From contig JADJPS010000007.1 in the NCBI GenBank assembly GCA_016713105.1, positions 146,501 through 210,500 of the forward strand: 64,000 nt of DNA, given 5' to 3'. The notes under the pieces were generated by a model. That model was not told where the DNA came from, ran no database searches, and worked only from the letters and a program-made list of their open reading frames with translations. This DNA comes from Devosia sp. (GTDB taxonomy: Bacteria; Pseudomonadota; Alphaproteobacteria; Rhizobiales; Devosiaceae). The position numbers and the translations under genes are program-made. This document shows, one piece after another, positions 55,835 to 63,818 of this stretch (the stretch's first letter is position 1; each line of letters opens with the position of its first letter).

Positions 55835-56230
55835 CTAGCGGGTGGCGGCGAACAGTTCGGCGATCGCCTCGGGTCGGGTCACCCCGACCGTGCGGGCCAC
55901 CTCGGTCGCGCCGCGATAGGCGATCAGCGTGCTCTGCTGGCGCACCCCGAACTTCCGCAGCACATCCTTTTGCGTATCGAAGTCGACATCGAACACCGTG
56001 AGGTCGGGATGGTCCGGATCGGCGGCGAGGCCTTCGACCGTCGGCTTCTGCGCCCGGCAGGTCGGGCACCATGGCGCCGTCACATGGATGACGATCGGTG
56101 CCCCGGCCGCCTGCGCCGCGGCAAAGCCGTCGGCCGACCAGGGCCGGACCTCGCCGGCGAGCGCCGATGGCGACAGCAGCATGACCGCCGCCAGGGCGAC
56201 GCCTGCGATACTCTTCAGATGATCCAGCAT
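55835..56230 (-). CDS. periplasmic thioredoxin-like protein
   Basis: A 131-residue protein with signal peptide or anchor (IAGVALAAVMLLSPSALA) and a thioredoxin fold. The active site is TAPWCPTCRAQKP (WCPTC) near residues 52-57, with the cis-proline region less typical (RQQSTLIAYRG, with Ser-Thr). ATG 56230 was chosen; the frame continues upstream without coding character. It is coupled to ccdA, so the pair would supply reducing power to a periplasmic target. Confidence 0.86.
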   Translation of the reverse strand: MLDHLKSIAGVALAAVMLLSPSALAGEVRPWSADGFAAAQAAGAPIVIHVTAPWCPTCRAQKPTVEGLAADPDHPDLTVFDVDFDTQKDVLRKFGVRQQSTLIAYRGATEVARTVGVTRPEAIAELFAATR

Positions 56231-56431
56231 GAATCCTGCTTCCTCGTTGGTGTGGATGGGCCGTCGGCCACCTGGGCATTGACGATAGCCGACCGTCGCC
56301 GCAGCCGACCCGCCATCCCCGGAAGTTGATCGGTCCGTCATCAGCTGCTTCGCCCGAGACGCTGCGCCGGTTACAGGCTACACGCAGCCGTGATCGGCAA
56401 GGGCGGCGGCGCGTCCGGGGGTTGTCCCGCC

Positions 56432-57649
56432 TCAGGCGGCACGTGCCTTCGCCGTCCGCGACACCAGCATCGGCCCGTATTCGGCGAGGAACAGGCCGAA
56501 GCCGATGAGCCAGCAGGCGGCACTGGCTCCGAGCAGCAGGTGGTAATGGTCCGGCAGTATTTCGGCGAAAGGCCGAGATACCGTTGCCAGCAGCAGCGCC
56601 AGGTAGGACAGTGCCGTCCGCTTCGAGGCCGCGAGCGGCCGGCCGGTGTGGCCGCGGCTGGCCCGCGTCATCACCGCCAGCGTCATGTTGCCGATGACCC
56701 CGACGGTAAGCACATGCAGCGCCGAGGCCGGCGACAGGGCGCCCAGCGCCGCCGCGGCCACCGCCGCGAGGCCGAGGGGAATGCACGCATAGGCCGTGTG
56801 CAACCCGAACAGCAACGGCTCCTCGAGCGTCGCCCAGCCGCGCCAGCGCCACAGCCGGATGGCGTGGATTGCGGCGGCGGCGAGTGCCAGCACGGCTGTC
56901 GCCACGCCCAATGGGGCAATGGCCCAGGCGAGGCTGGCGACCAGCAGCACCACGAGCGCCGCAATATCGAAGCGACCGAACGGCTGCGGCAGCTTCGCCG
57001 CCCCGGCGCGCGCCAGCCAGTTTCGGGTGAAGCTCGGCACGATCCGGCCTCCCACCAGCGCGACCAGCAGCACGTAGATCGCCACCGCCACCCGCGATGC
57101 GTCGGGAGCGCTTCCGCAGACGACGACCGATACGTGGAAGCCGGCATTGGCGAGCAGCAGCCCGGTCAGGCCGGCGAGGATCTTGAGGTTCTTCCAGTTC
57201 CGTCCGCTGACGATCTCGCGCCCGGCGGCCAGGGCCAGCAGCGGCAGGAACGCGCTCTCGATCACGAGGGCCGCCGGCAGCCCGATCGCGTCGGGCGCCA
57301 GCATGACCAGCCGACCCGCGACCCACACCAGCACCAGGCCGAGCAGCGGCCGCCCCGCAACCGGCAGCCGGCCGGTCCAGTTGGGGATGGCGGTCAGCAT
57401 GAATCCGGCCAGCGCCGCCGTGCCATAGCCGAACAGCATCTCGTGCGCGTGCCAGTTCAGCGCCCCGTAGGAGCCGCCGATGTCCCAGCCCAGGGTCAGC
57501 GCGCCGATCCACAGCGTCATCGCCAGCACGGCAAAGCCGCCGGCACCGAGAAAGAACGGCCGGAATCCATACGAGAGAATGGCCGGACCGTCGGCGGCGA
57601 GGCCGCGTGGCACCGGCTGGCGACGGGTGGCTGGGGGGGTATCGGTCAT
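56432..57649 (-). CDS. nnrS: NnrS family protein
   Basis: A 405-residue membrane protein with about twelve TM segments. The NnrS signatures are YGFRPFFLGAGGFAVLAM, WHAHEMLFGYGTAALAGF, GRIVPSFTRNWLA and VGVIGNMTLAVMTRASRGHTGR. NnrS proteins are heme/copper proteins protecting against NO stress. A degenerate FNR-type site lies in the divergent promoter region at 57703. Confidence 0.94.
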   Translation of the reverse strand: MTDTPPATRRQPVPRGLAADGPAILSYGFRPFFLGAGGFAVLAMTLWIGALTLGWDIGGSYGALNWHAHEMLFGYGTAALAGFMLTAIPNWTGRLPVAGRPLLGLVLVWVAGRLVMLAPDAIGLPAALVIESAFLPLLALAAGREIVSGRNWKNLKILAGLTGLLLANAGFHVSVVVCGSAPDASRVAVAIYVLLVALVGGRIVPSFTRNWLARAGAAKLPQPFGRFDIAALVVLLVASLAWAIAPLGVATAVLALAAAAIHAIRLWRWRGWATLEEPLLFGLHTAYACIPLGLAAVAAAALGALSPASALHVLTVGVIGNMTLAVMTRASRGHTGRPLAASKRTALSYLALLLATVSRPFAEILPDHYHLLLGASAACWLIGFGLFLAEYGPMLVSRTAKARAA

Positions 57650-57702
57650 GGCGTCATCCGGGGACTACTGCCCCTGCATCGCCCGGCCCACCGCCGGCGT
57701 CT

Positions 57703-57716
57703 TTGTTGCCGCGCAA
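57703..57716. promoter_or_regulatory. degenerate FNR/NNR-type site TTG-N8-CAA
   Basis: TTGTTGCCGCGCAA keeps only the outer TTG and CAA. It lies between the divergent nnrS (starts 57649) and DUF1858 (starts 57764) genes. Support is weak on its own, but its place is right for NO-responsive genes. Confidence 0.3.
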
Positions 57717-57763
57717 GGAGCGTCACCCTCGCTCCGGCTAGTCTCTCCCGCATGGAGGACAAG

Positions 57764-57985
57764 ATGCGCCGATCCGGCCTTGGTGATCTGACACTTGCGG
57801 AGATCATGACCATCTGGCCATCGACGATCCGCCTGTTCGTCGCCCGGCGCCTGCACTGCGTGGGCTGCCCGATCTCGCCGTTTCACACGCTGGCCGACGC
57901 CGCCTGCGAGCACGGGCGCGATGCCGATGAACTGGCGGCGGCGGTGATCGCCGAGGTCGACCGGCTCACAGCAGACCAGGCCTGA
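57764..57985 (+). CDS. DUF1858 domain protein
   Basis: A 73-residue protein. DLTLAEIMTIWPSTIRLFVARRLHCVGCPISPFHTLADA is the DUF1858 (ScdA N-terminal-like) domain, with the C-x2-C of HCVGCP. Such proteins occur with di-iron repair/NO-stress proteins and in denitrification loci. ATG 57764 follows GGAGGACAAG; an ATG four codons earlier is less likely. The 3' end overlaps the convergent NnrR-like gene by 20 bases. Confidence 0.85.
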   Translation: MRRSGLGDLTLAEIMTIWPSTIRLFVARRLHCVGCPISPFHTLADAACEHGRDADELAAAVIAEVDRLTADQA

Positions 57986-58673
57986 GGCCGTCTCCGATCA
58001 GCAGCAACTGGTGCGGATCGCGGATCAGCAGCTTCTGGCGTCCACCCTCGACCAGGCCGGCCGACTCCCATGCCGAGAGGATGCGCGAAACGGTATGCAG
58101 CGTCGTGCCGGTCAGCTCCGCGATGTCCTGTTTCGAGATCGGGAAGTCGATCCGCACGCCGCCCGTGTCCTTGCGGCCCGCCTGGTTGGCCAGACGCAGC
58201 ACGGTGTGCGCCACCCGCCGCTCGACTTCCTCGGTCGACATCTCGCGGATGCGCTGCTGCGCCTCGAGCAGTCGGCTGCCCATCGTCTGCATGGCATTGA
58301 CCGCCAGCGCCGGATGCTGCTCCAGCAGGTCCGACCAGATGCCCATCGGCCAGGCCAGCACGATGCTCTCCACCACCGCCGTGGCGGTCCCGGGGTAGTC
58401 GCTGCGCCGCAGCGCCTTGGCGATGCCGAACAGGTCGCCGGGGTTGACCACCCGCACCACCACCTGCTGGCCTTCCGGGGTCACCTGCGTCACCCGCAGC
58501 CGGCCGTGCAGCAGCACGACGAAATGCTCGGCCAGCTGCCCCTGCTCGAACACCGCCTGACCGACCGGATAGCGAAAGCTGGCGGCCCGTCGCAGCACGT
58601 CGTCGAGCGCCTCGGGAGCCATCTTGGCGAACAGCGGCAGCGCCTGTACCAGGCTGCGGTCGATCGTGCTCAA
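57966..58673 (-). CDS. Crp/Fnr-family regulator, NnrR/DNR type
   Basis: About 235 residues. The cyclic-nucleotide-binding-like domain (VFEQGQLAEHFVVLLHGRLRV) is at about 25-130. The long dimer helix is followed by a winged helix with recognition segment ISKQDIAELTGTTLHTVSRIL. There is no N-terminal Fe-S cysteine cluster, so it is of the NO-responsive NnrR/DNR class rather than FNR. Start is TTG 58673, following GGAAGGCAAGG; no ATG fits. It probably reads the TTGAT-N4-ATCAA sites nearby. Confidence 0.88.
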   Translation of the reverse strand: MSTIDRSLVQALPLFAKMAPEALDDVLRRAASFRYPVGQAVFEQGQLAEHFVVLLHGRLRVTQVTPEGQQVVVRVVNPGDLFGIAKALRRSDYPGTATAVVESIVLAWPMGIWSDLLEQHPALAVNAMQTMGSRLLEAQQRIREMSTEEVERRVAHTVLRLANQAGRKDTGGVRIDFPISKQDIAELTGTTLHTVSRILSAWESAGLVEGGRQKLLIRDPHQLLLIGDGLRPGLL

Positions 58674-58714
58674 ATACGCCTTGCCTTCCTGCCGCCCGCC
58701 ATCCGCGGGACGGC

Positions 58715-59170
58715 TCAATCCGTCGGCTCCGGATGCGCACCCAGTCCGAGCGAGGCCCGCATCGGGCCTGGGGCGCGCGTCAGGTCGGACAGTGTATACT
58801 CGTCGAGCACCGCAATGAAGGCCAGCCGGGCCCGGTCCAGCGCCGATTTCAGCCGGCAGGCCCGCCACAGCGGGCAATCCTTGTTCTCGGGACGGAAGCA
58901 GGGAACGATATCCATGTCCGGTTCGGTGAGCCGCACCACCTCGCCCAGGCCGATCTCGTCGGCGGGGCGTCCGAGGCGCATGCCGCCGCCCCGACCGCGC
59001 TGCGTCTCGACATAGCCGGCCTGGCCCAGTTGCTGCACCACCTTCATCAGGTGGTTGGCCGAGATGTGGTAGGATGCCGCGACCTCGTCGATAGTCGACA
59101 CGCCATCGCCGCGCACCGCCAGGTACATGAGCAGTCGCAGCGCGTAGTCGCTGTAGGCCGTCAGTCGCAT
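58715..59170 (-). CDS. nsrR: Rrf2-family NO-sensing repressor, NsrR type
   Basis: A 151-residue protein. The N-terminus MRLTAYSDYALRLLMYLA and the winged helix HISANHLMKVVQQLGQAGYV are followed by three cysteines, C91, C99 and C105 (PCFRPENKDCPLWRACRL). Asp8 is also conserved, which is the fourth ligand in studied NsrR proteins. It binds a [4Fe-4S] cluster that NO destroys. ATG 59170 fixes the start. It lies between pseudoazurin and the NnrR-like gene. Confidence 0.92.
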   Translation of the reverse strand: MRLTAYSDYALRLLMYLAVRGDGVSTIDEVAASYHISANHLMKVVQQLGQAGYVETQRGRGGGMRLGRPADEIGLGEVVRLTEPDMDIVPCFRPENKDCPLWRACRLKSALDRARLAFIAVLDEYTLSDLTRAPGPMRASLGLGAHPEPTD

Positions 59171-59277
59171 GCTCGGCTTGCTCCGGAAACCCTTGCCCAC
59201 AAGACCTAGACGCATGGCCGTGCCGCGAGAAGGTGCGCTGGAGTCGCGGCCGCAAGCCCGCGCTCCCCGGCCTTGGC

Positions 59278-59730
59278 CTACGGGCGGGGCGAGGTCTTGG
59301 CGAACAGTTCCATCATCCTTGCCTGCGCCTTGCCCGACAGCCGCACGTTCATCAGCGCCGTGAGATTGGAACGGTCGTCGCCGACCTCGATCAGGCCCAC
59401 CATGCCCATGGCGAAGTGCGGCATGCACTTGAAGCCATAGAGCCCGGGGACGGTCAGCGTCACCGTGAAGGTCTCGTCGATCCTGCCCTTCCAGTGCGGG
59501 GCGGCATCCGGGATCATGTCGAGGATGGTCTCGGCATTGTGCCCCCGGTCGACGGGGATGAAGGTGACGGTGTCGCCGGGTTCGATCCTCAGGAACGATG
59601 GCGAAAAGCCCATCGTCTTGCCGTCGGTGCCCTTGTTGAGCATCAGCACTTCGAAATCCGCGGCCGTCGCGGCGCCGGCGGTGCCGACAACCAGCAGCAT
59701 TGCCGCCATCAGCGGCTTCAGCATCTTCAT
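59278..59730 (-). CDS. pseudoazurin (first copy)
   Basis: A 150-residue blue copper protein, signal peptide about 1-23 (AATA-AD). Type 1 copper ligands are His in DRGHNAETI and Cys-His-Met in FKCMPHFAMGM. It donates electrons to nitrite reductase. ATG 59730 follows GGAGGACGAAC. An inverted repeat with AGATGCA half-sites (59753-59772) lies just upstream. It has a paralogue at 59853 with the same ligands. Confidence 0.93.
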   Translation of the reverse strand: MKMLKPLMAAMLLVVGTAGAATAADFEVLMLNKGTDGKTMGFSPSFLRIEPGDTVTFIPVDRGHNAETILDMIPDAAPHWKGRIDETFTVTLTVPGLYGFKCMPHFAMGMVGLIEVGDDRSNLTALMNVRLSGKAQARMMELFAKTSPRP

Positions 59731-59752
59731 GTTCGTCCTCCGTTGACTGGAG

Positions 59753-59772
59753 TGCATCTAAAAGATGCATCT
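59753..59772. promoter_or_regulatory. AGATGCA/TGCATCT repeats, NsrR-like operator candidate
   Basis: TGCATCT (59753-59759) and AGATGCA (59763-59769) are exact inverse copies around AAA, and AGATGCATCT (59763-59772) is itself a perfect dyad. AAGATGCA-type half-sites are characteristic of NsrR operators, although the spacing here is not the canonical one. It lies 23-42 bases before the pseudoazurin start. Confidence 0.45.
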
Positions 59773-59852
59773 ACAATACTTCTTATAAACGGAGGCCTCA
59801 GTGCCGGCAACGCCGCCGGTGTCGGCTGCGGCAGCGGGACGCAGGGGCCCGC

Positions 59853-60299
59853 TTACTGCGCGGCCAGTTGCGCCACCGCGGCGTTGAAGCGCTCCTGCGC
59901 CTTCTTGGGCTGCTTGACGGCCACGAGTGCATCGAGATTGGCCGGTGCGTCACCCACCACCACCAGCGCCACCATGCCCATCGAGTAGTGTGGGGAGCAC
60001 TTGATCACATAGGCGCCGGGAACAGTGAAGGTGACCGCGATCTCCTTACCCATCTTGCCCTTGAAGGGCTCTGCCCCTTCGGGGATCATGTCCGCGATCG
60101 ACACCGCGTCATGCCCCTTGTCGGTCGGCAGGAACGTGACGGTGTCGCCGACGGCCAGCCTGGTGAGCGCCGGCTCGAACACCATGGTGTCGCCGTTCGC
60201 GCCCTTGTTGAGCATGTGGACCTCGAAATTGGCGGCCAGTGCGGGTGTGGCGGCAAGACCCGCCAGTGTTATGGCCAGAACGGCCGTGAACTTGATCAT
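59853..60299 (-). CDS. pseudoazurin (second copy)
   Basis: A 148-residue protein. Signal peptide about 1-20 (PALA-AN). Type 1 copper ligands are His in DKGHDAVSI and Cys-His-Met in IKCSPHYSMGM. ATG 60299 follows AGGAGAACACG. It is divergent from nirK, with an FNR-type box in the gap that could serve it. Close in sequence to the copy at 59278, so a tandem duplication. Confidence 0.94.
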   Translation of the reverse strand: MIKFTAVLAITLAGLAATPALAANFEVHMLNKGANGDTMVFEPALTRLAVGDTVTFLPTDKGHDAVSIADMIPEGAEPFKGKMGKEIAVTFTVPGAYVIKCSPHYSMGMVALVVVGDAPANLDALVAVKQPKKAQERFNAAVAQLAAQ

Positions 60300-60373
60300 C
60301 GTGTTCTCCTGAAGCGGCGGCCGGGTGTGCCGGCCGGTGCGGCTGCATGTGCCGTCGAATGCCCGCCCGCTCT

Positions 60374-60387
60374 TTGATCGCAATCAA
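60374..60387. promoter_or_regulatory. FNR/NNR-type box TTGAT-CGCA-ATCAA
   Basis: A perfect dyad whose centre lies about 81 bases from the pseudoazurin ATG (60299) and 144 bases from the nirK ATG. It is placed well for a class II promoter toward pseudoazurin. Confidence 0.75.
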
Positions 60388-60432
60388 ACTTCACCCGGCA
60401 AGCCGCACAAAATCTGCGTTTTGGATGTTTGT

Positions 60433-60446
60433 TTGAGCCGGATCAA
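60433..60446. promoter_or_regulatory. FNR/NNR-type box TTGAG-CCGG-ATCAA
   Basis: One mismatch to TTGAT-N4-ATCAA, centred 85 bases before the nirK ATG. A -41.5 position would place the -10 near CATATC (60467-60472) and transcription start near 60481. Confidence 0.7.
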
Positions 60447-60524
60447 AGAGACCGGCCATGCCGCGCCATATCCAGCACCCGTAAGCGGGCCCCACCGGGA
60501 GCCCGGAGCAGTAGGAGCTGAAAG

Positions 60525-61673
60525 ATGGATCGCCAGGACGACTTCAACGTCTCACGCCGGGCACTATTGGCAGGAGCGGCGTTCGCCGGGGTGTTGGGAA
60601 CCGTACTGGCGACCGTGCCGACCGCGGGCCAGGAGGAGGCCATGGAGACCGGGCCGGCGCCGGACCTCGCCAGCCTGCCGCACGAGAAGGTGACACTGGT
60701 CGCACCGCCTTTCGTCCACCCGCACCAGCAGGTCTCTGCAGGCGGTCCCAGAGTGGTCGAGTTCGTCATGACCATCGAGGAGAAGGAGCTGGTGATCGAC
60801 GAGTATGGCACCACGGTCCACGCCATGACCTTCAATGGCTCGGTCCCCGGCCCGCTGATGGTGGTGCATCAGGACGACTATGTCGAGCTGACCCTGATCA
60901 ACCCCGACAGCAACATGCTGCAGCACAATATCGACTTCCATTCCTCGACCGGGGCCCTGGGCGGCGGCGCGCTGACCCTCATCAACCCCGGCGAACAGGT
61001 GAAGCTGCGCTGGCGGGCCACGCGGCCGGGCGTCTTCGTCTATCACTGCGCTCCGGGCGGCCCGATGATCCCCTGGCACGTGGTGTCGGGCATGAACGGC
61101 GCCATCATGGTGCTGCCGCGCGACGGCCTCAAGGACGGCAGGGGCAATCCGCTCCGCTACGACAAGGTCTACTATGTCGGCGAGCAGGACTTCTATGTGC
61201 CGCGCGACGAGGAAGGCAACTTCAAGACCTACGAGTCGGCCGGCGACGGCTATGACGACATGGTCAAGGTGATGCGCACCCTCACCCCCAGCCACGTCGT
61301 CTTCAACGGCGCCGTCGGGGCGCTGACCGGCGAGAACGCCATGACCTCGAAGGTCGGCGAAACCGTGCTGATCGTCCACTCGCAGGCCAATCGCGATACC
61401 CGCCCGCACCTGATCGGCGGCCATGGCGACCATGTCTGGCAGGGCGGCAAGTTCAACAACGCCCCCGATGTCGACCTCGAGACCTGGTTCATTGCCGGCG
61501 GTTCGGCCGGTGCCGCGCTCTACACCTTCCTGCAGCCGGGCATCTACGCCTATGTCAACCACAACCTGATCGAGGCCGTGGAACTGGGCGCTACCGCCCA
61601 CTTCATGGTCGAGGGCGAGTGGAACGACGACCTGATGGTGCAGGTGCAGGCGCCGACCCCGATCGGCGGCTGA
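60525..61673 (+). CDS. nirK: copper-containing nitrite reductase
   Basis: Periplasmic enzyme that reduces nitrite to NO. The 382-residue protein has a Tat signal (SRRALLAGAAF) and two cupredoxin domains. Type 1 and type 2 copper ligands are in MLQHNIDFHSST and VYHCAPGGPMIPWHVVSGMNG, with the catalytic Asp in NIDFH and His residues in PHLIGGHGDHVW and AYVNHNLIEA. The GGP insertion is as in Rhodobacter-type NirK. ATG 60525 follows GGAGCTGAAAG. nirV follows. Confidence 0.97.
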   Translation: MDRQDDFNVSRRALLAGAAFAGVLGTVLATVPTAGQEEAMETGPAPDLASLPHEKVTLVAPPFVHPHQQVSAGGPRVVEFVMTIEEKELVIDEYGTTVHAMTFNGSVPGPLMVVHQDDYVELTLINPDSNMLQHNIDFHSSTGALGGGALTLINPGEQVKLRWRATRPGVFVYHCAPGGPMIPWHVVSGMNGAIMVLPRDGLKDGRGNPLRYDKVYYVGEQDFYVPRDEEGNFKTYESAGDGYDDMVKVMRTLTPSHVVFNGAVGALTGENAMTSKVGETVLIVHSQANRDTRPHLIGGHGDHVWQGGKFNNAPDVDLETWFIAGGSAGAALYTFLQPGIYAYVNHNLIEAVELGATAHFMVEGEWNDDLMVQVQAPTPIGG

Positions 61674-61732
61674 CCATGCGGGGGCGGGCGGCGGTGGTGC
61701 CGCAACCCGCTCCATCTCGATGGAGGGCGGAA

Positions 61733-62647
61733 ATGACGGCTGGCACGACCACCCCTGTCCAGCGCTCGCAGTCCGGGCTGCTCCTGCCGGCTGCGCTGCT
61801 CGTCGGGCTGCTGGCCCTGCTCGGCTGGCAGGCCGGAGCGCTGCGTCTGCCGGCCGCCGATGGCATGGCACCGGTACCCCAGACCGTCCGCATCGCCCCC
61901 CGTCCCTACGCCTACCGGGCCGTCGGCAGCTTCCTCAGCGATGGCGCTGTGGTCGACGGTCCCCTGATCGAGGTCGCGACGCCTGCCCCGCTCGAACTCA
62001 TGACCTATCAGGTCAGCGTCGGCGAGTACGCGCGCTGCGTCGCGGCGGCGGCGTGTCGCCCGGCCCAGCCGCGACGCGGCGCCGACCGCCCGGACCTGCC
62101 GGTGACGGGCGTCAGCCATGACGACGCCATGCGCTATGCCGACTGGCTCGGCGCCGCGACCGGCGCCGCCTGGCGGCTCCCCACCGTCGCCGAGTGGGTG
62201 TTCGCCGCCGGCAGCCGCGCCGGCGACGACGCGCTCGGGCTGGTGGCAAATACCGCCAATCCTGCCGAGCGCTGGCTTGCTGCCTATGCCCAGGAAACCG
62301 CCGCGGCCACCGGCGCGGCGGCACAGCCGTTGCCCCGCGGCACCGGCGGGCTCAACGAGCATGGCGTCGCCGACCTCGCCGGCCCGGTCTGGGAGTGGAC
62401 GGCGACCTGCGACGGGCGCACCACGCTCGCTCCAGATGGCAGTGTGCTGCGCCGGCTCGAGGCCTGCGGTGCCCACTATCTCGAGGGCCGGCACCGCGCG
62501 GTGATGACCAATTTCGTGCGCGATGCTGCCTCGGGCGGCTGCTCGACCGGCCTGCCGCCCGACAATCTCGGCTTCCGACTCGTCCGCGAACCCGGCTGGG
62601 TCGGCACCGTCGCCGGCTGGTGGGCCGGGCTCTTCGGCGGCCGCTAG
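61733..62647 (+). CDS. nirV: NirV, formylglycine-generating-enzyme-like protein
   Basis: A 304-residue protein with an N-terminal TM anchor (LLLPAALLVGLLALLGWQ) and an FGE-sulfatase/SUMF1-like fold (TGVSHDDAMRYADWLGAATGAAWRLPTVAEWVFAA; DLAGPVWEWTATC; GFRLVRE). NirV genes accompany nirK and are of unproven function. ATG 61733 follows GGAGGGCGGAA; an ATG at 61676 just past the nirK stop is an alternative. Confidence 0.9.
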   Translation: MTAGTTTPVQRSQSGLLLPAALLVGLLALLGWQAGALRLPAADGMAPVPQTVRIAPRPYAYRAVGSFLSDGAVVDGPLIEVATPAPLELMTYQVSVGEYARCVAAAACRPAQPRRGADRPDLPVTGVSHDDAMRYADWLGAATGAAWRLPTVAEWVFAAGSRAGDDALGLVANTANPAERWLAAYAQETAAATGAAAQPLPRGTGGLNEHGVADLAGPVWEWTATCDGRTTLAPDGSVLRRLEACGAHYLEGRHRAVMTNFVRDAASGGCSTGLPPDNLGFRLVREPGWVGTVAGWWAGLFGGR

Positions 62648-62654
62648 GCCCGGA

Positions 62655-63818
62655 CTAGGCCTGTTCCGGCCGCACGTCCTGCAGTTGCGCCAGCTTCACC
62701 TGCGTCAGCAGGCTCAGTTCGTCATAAACCGTCCACTCATCGACGATCCGGCCGTTCTTGTAGTGGAAGTGGCTCATCCCCATCACCTGCACGCGCTTGC
62801 CGGTCGGGTGTTCGCCCAGGCTCTCGAGCAGGCCATAGCCCAGGTGATGCCCCTCGATGATCCAGCGCACCGCCACCTTGGTACCACCCTCCTCGCTGTC
62901 GACCGAGCAGACGTTCTGCGCGAAATACGCCGCGTCCGGCAGCGAGCCGATCAACCCCAGGTGCTGGTGCGTCACCGCCGCGATGCCGTACAGCTCCTTC
63001 ATGTTCGGTCCGTGATACTGGCAGGTGGGCGCATAGACGTCCCGGATCTTGCCGAACATGCGCCTGTTGAACACTTCGTGCAGCCAGCGCAGCGTCTCCG
63101 CCTCGAGGGGGGTGTTGGCAATCGAGGTGTCGGCCTCCGCCTCCGGCGGGTACTGGCCGAGCAGGCGCCGGTTCTCGCCGATGTCGAGATTGGTCTGGCC
63201 CCGGTCCAGCGCCGACTTGGCAAGGCGCAGCGCGAAGCCGTCGAGGTCGAGCCCGAGCTGGCGGATGATCGCGGCGGTGTCCGCCACCACCCACTCGCGG
63301 TAGATCTTGTTTCTGAGGATCATGCAGTCGGCAATCGTGCGCGACACGAAGGGCCGCCCGGTCGGCTGGCCGAGATGGCCGAACTGGGTGTGCCGGCCCG
63401 AGCCGGTGACGAGGTGCGAGGTGTAGAACCCGTCCTTGTCGTTGCCGTTCCAGATCACCTGCGTGGCCATGCCGCGCCGCTCCGGGAACGACACCAGCCG
63501 CTGGATGGTGTCGCGCACCACGTCCTCGCGGTTGTAGATCGTCCCCATCGTGCCGTAGAGCACGCAATTGTGCGTGTAGTGGGTGTAGATCAGCCCGATG
63601 TCGCGCTCGTCCCAGATCTTGTGGGTGCAGCGCACGATGTAGTCGACGATGTCGGTATAGACCTCGTCGAAGCCCTCGAGCGACTGGCTGCGCGGCCGGT
63701 CGGTCGGCGCCAGTTCAGGGTAGTCGCGCCGCTCGACCTGCAGCACCTGCTCGCGCGGGGCCTCGATGCGGGAAAGGCGGGCGGGCCTGACGCCCTTGTC
63801 GCTGTCGGGTTCGGTCAT
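62655..63818 (-). CDS. SnoaL/NTF2-like fold protein with two domains
   Basis: A 387-residue protein. Two SnoaL-like alpha/beta-barrel units can be seen, about residues 55-190 (VDYIVRCTHKIWDERDIGLIYTHYTHNC) and 250-385 (GMSHFHYKNGRIVDEWTVYDELSLL). The pattern of W, D and H residues fits polyketide-cyclase/ester-cyclase-like proteins. No enzyme activity is established. The ATG overlaps the stop of a hydrolase gene (ATGA). It is convergent with nirV. Confidence 0.8.
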   Translation of the reverse strand: MTEPDSDKGVRPARLSRIEAPREQVLQVERRDYPELAPTDRPRSQSLEGFDEVYTDIVDYIVRCTHKIWDERDIGLIYTHYTHNCVLYGTMGTIYNREDVVRDTIQRLVSFPERRGMATQVIWNGNDKDGFYTSHLVTGSGRHTQFGHLGQPTGRPFVSRTIADCMILRNKIYREWVVADTAAIIRQLGLDLDGFALRLAKSALDRGQTNLDIGENRRLLGQYPPEAEADTSIANTPLEAETLRWLHEVFNRRMFGKIRDVYAPTCQYHGPNMKELYGIAAVTHQHLGLIGSLPDAAYFAQNVCSVDSEEGGTKVAVRWIIEGHHLGYGLLESLGEHPTGKRVQVMGMSHFHYKNGRIVDEWTVYDELSLLTQVKLAQLQDVRPEQA

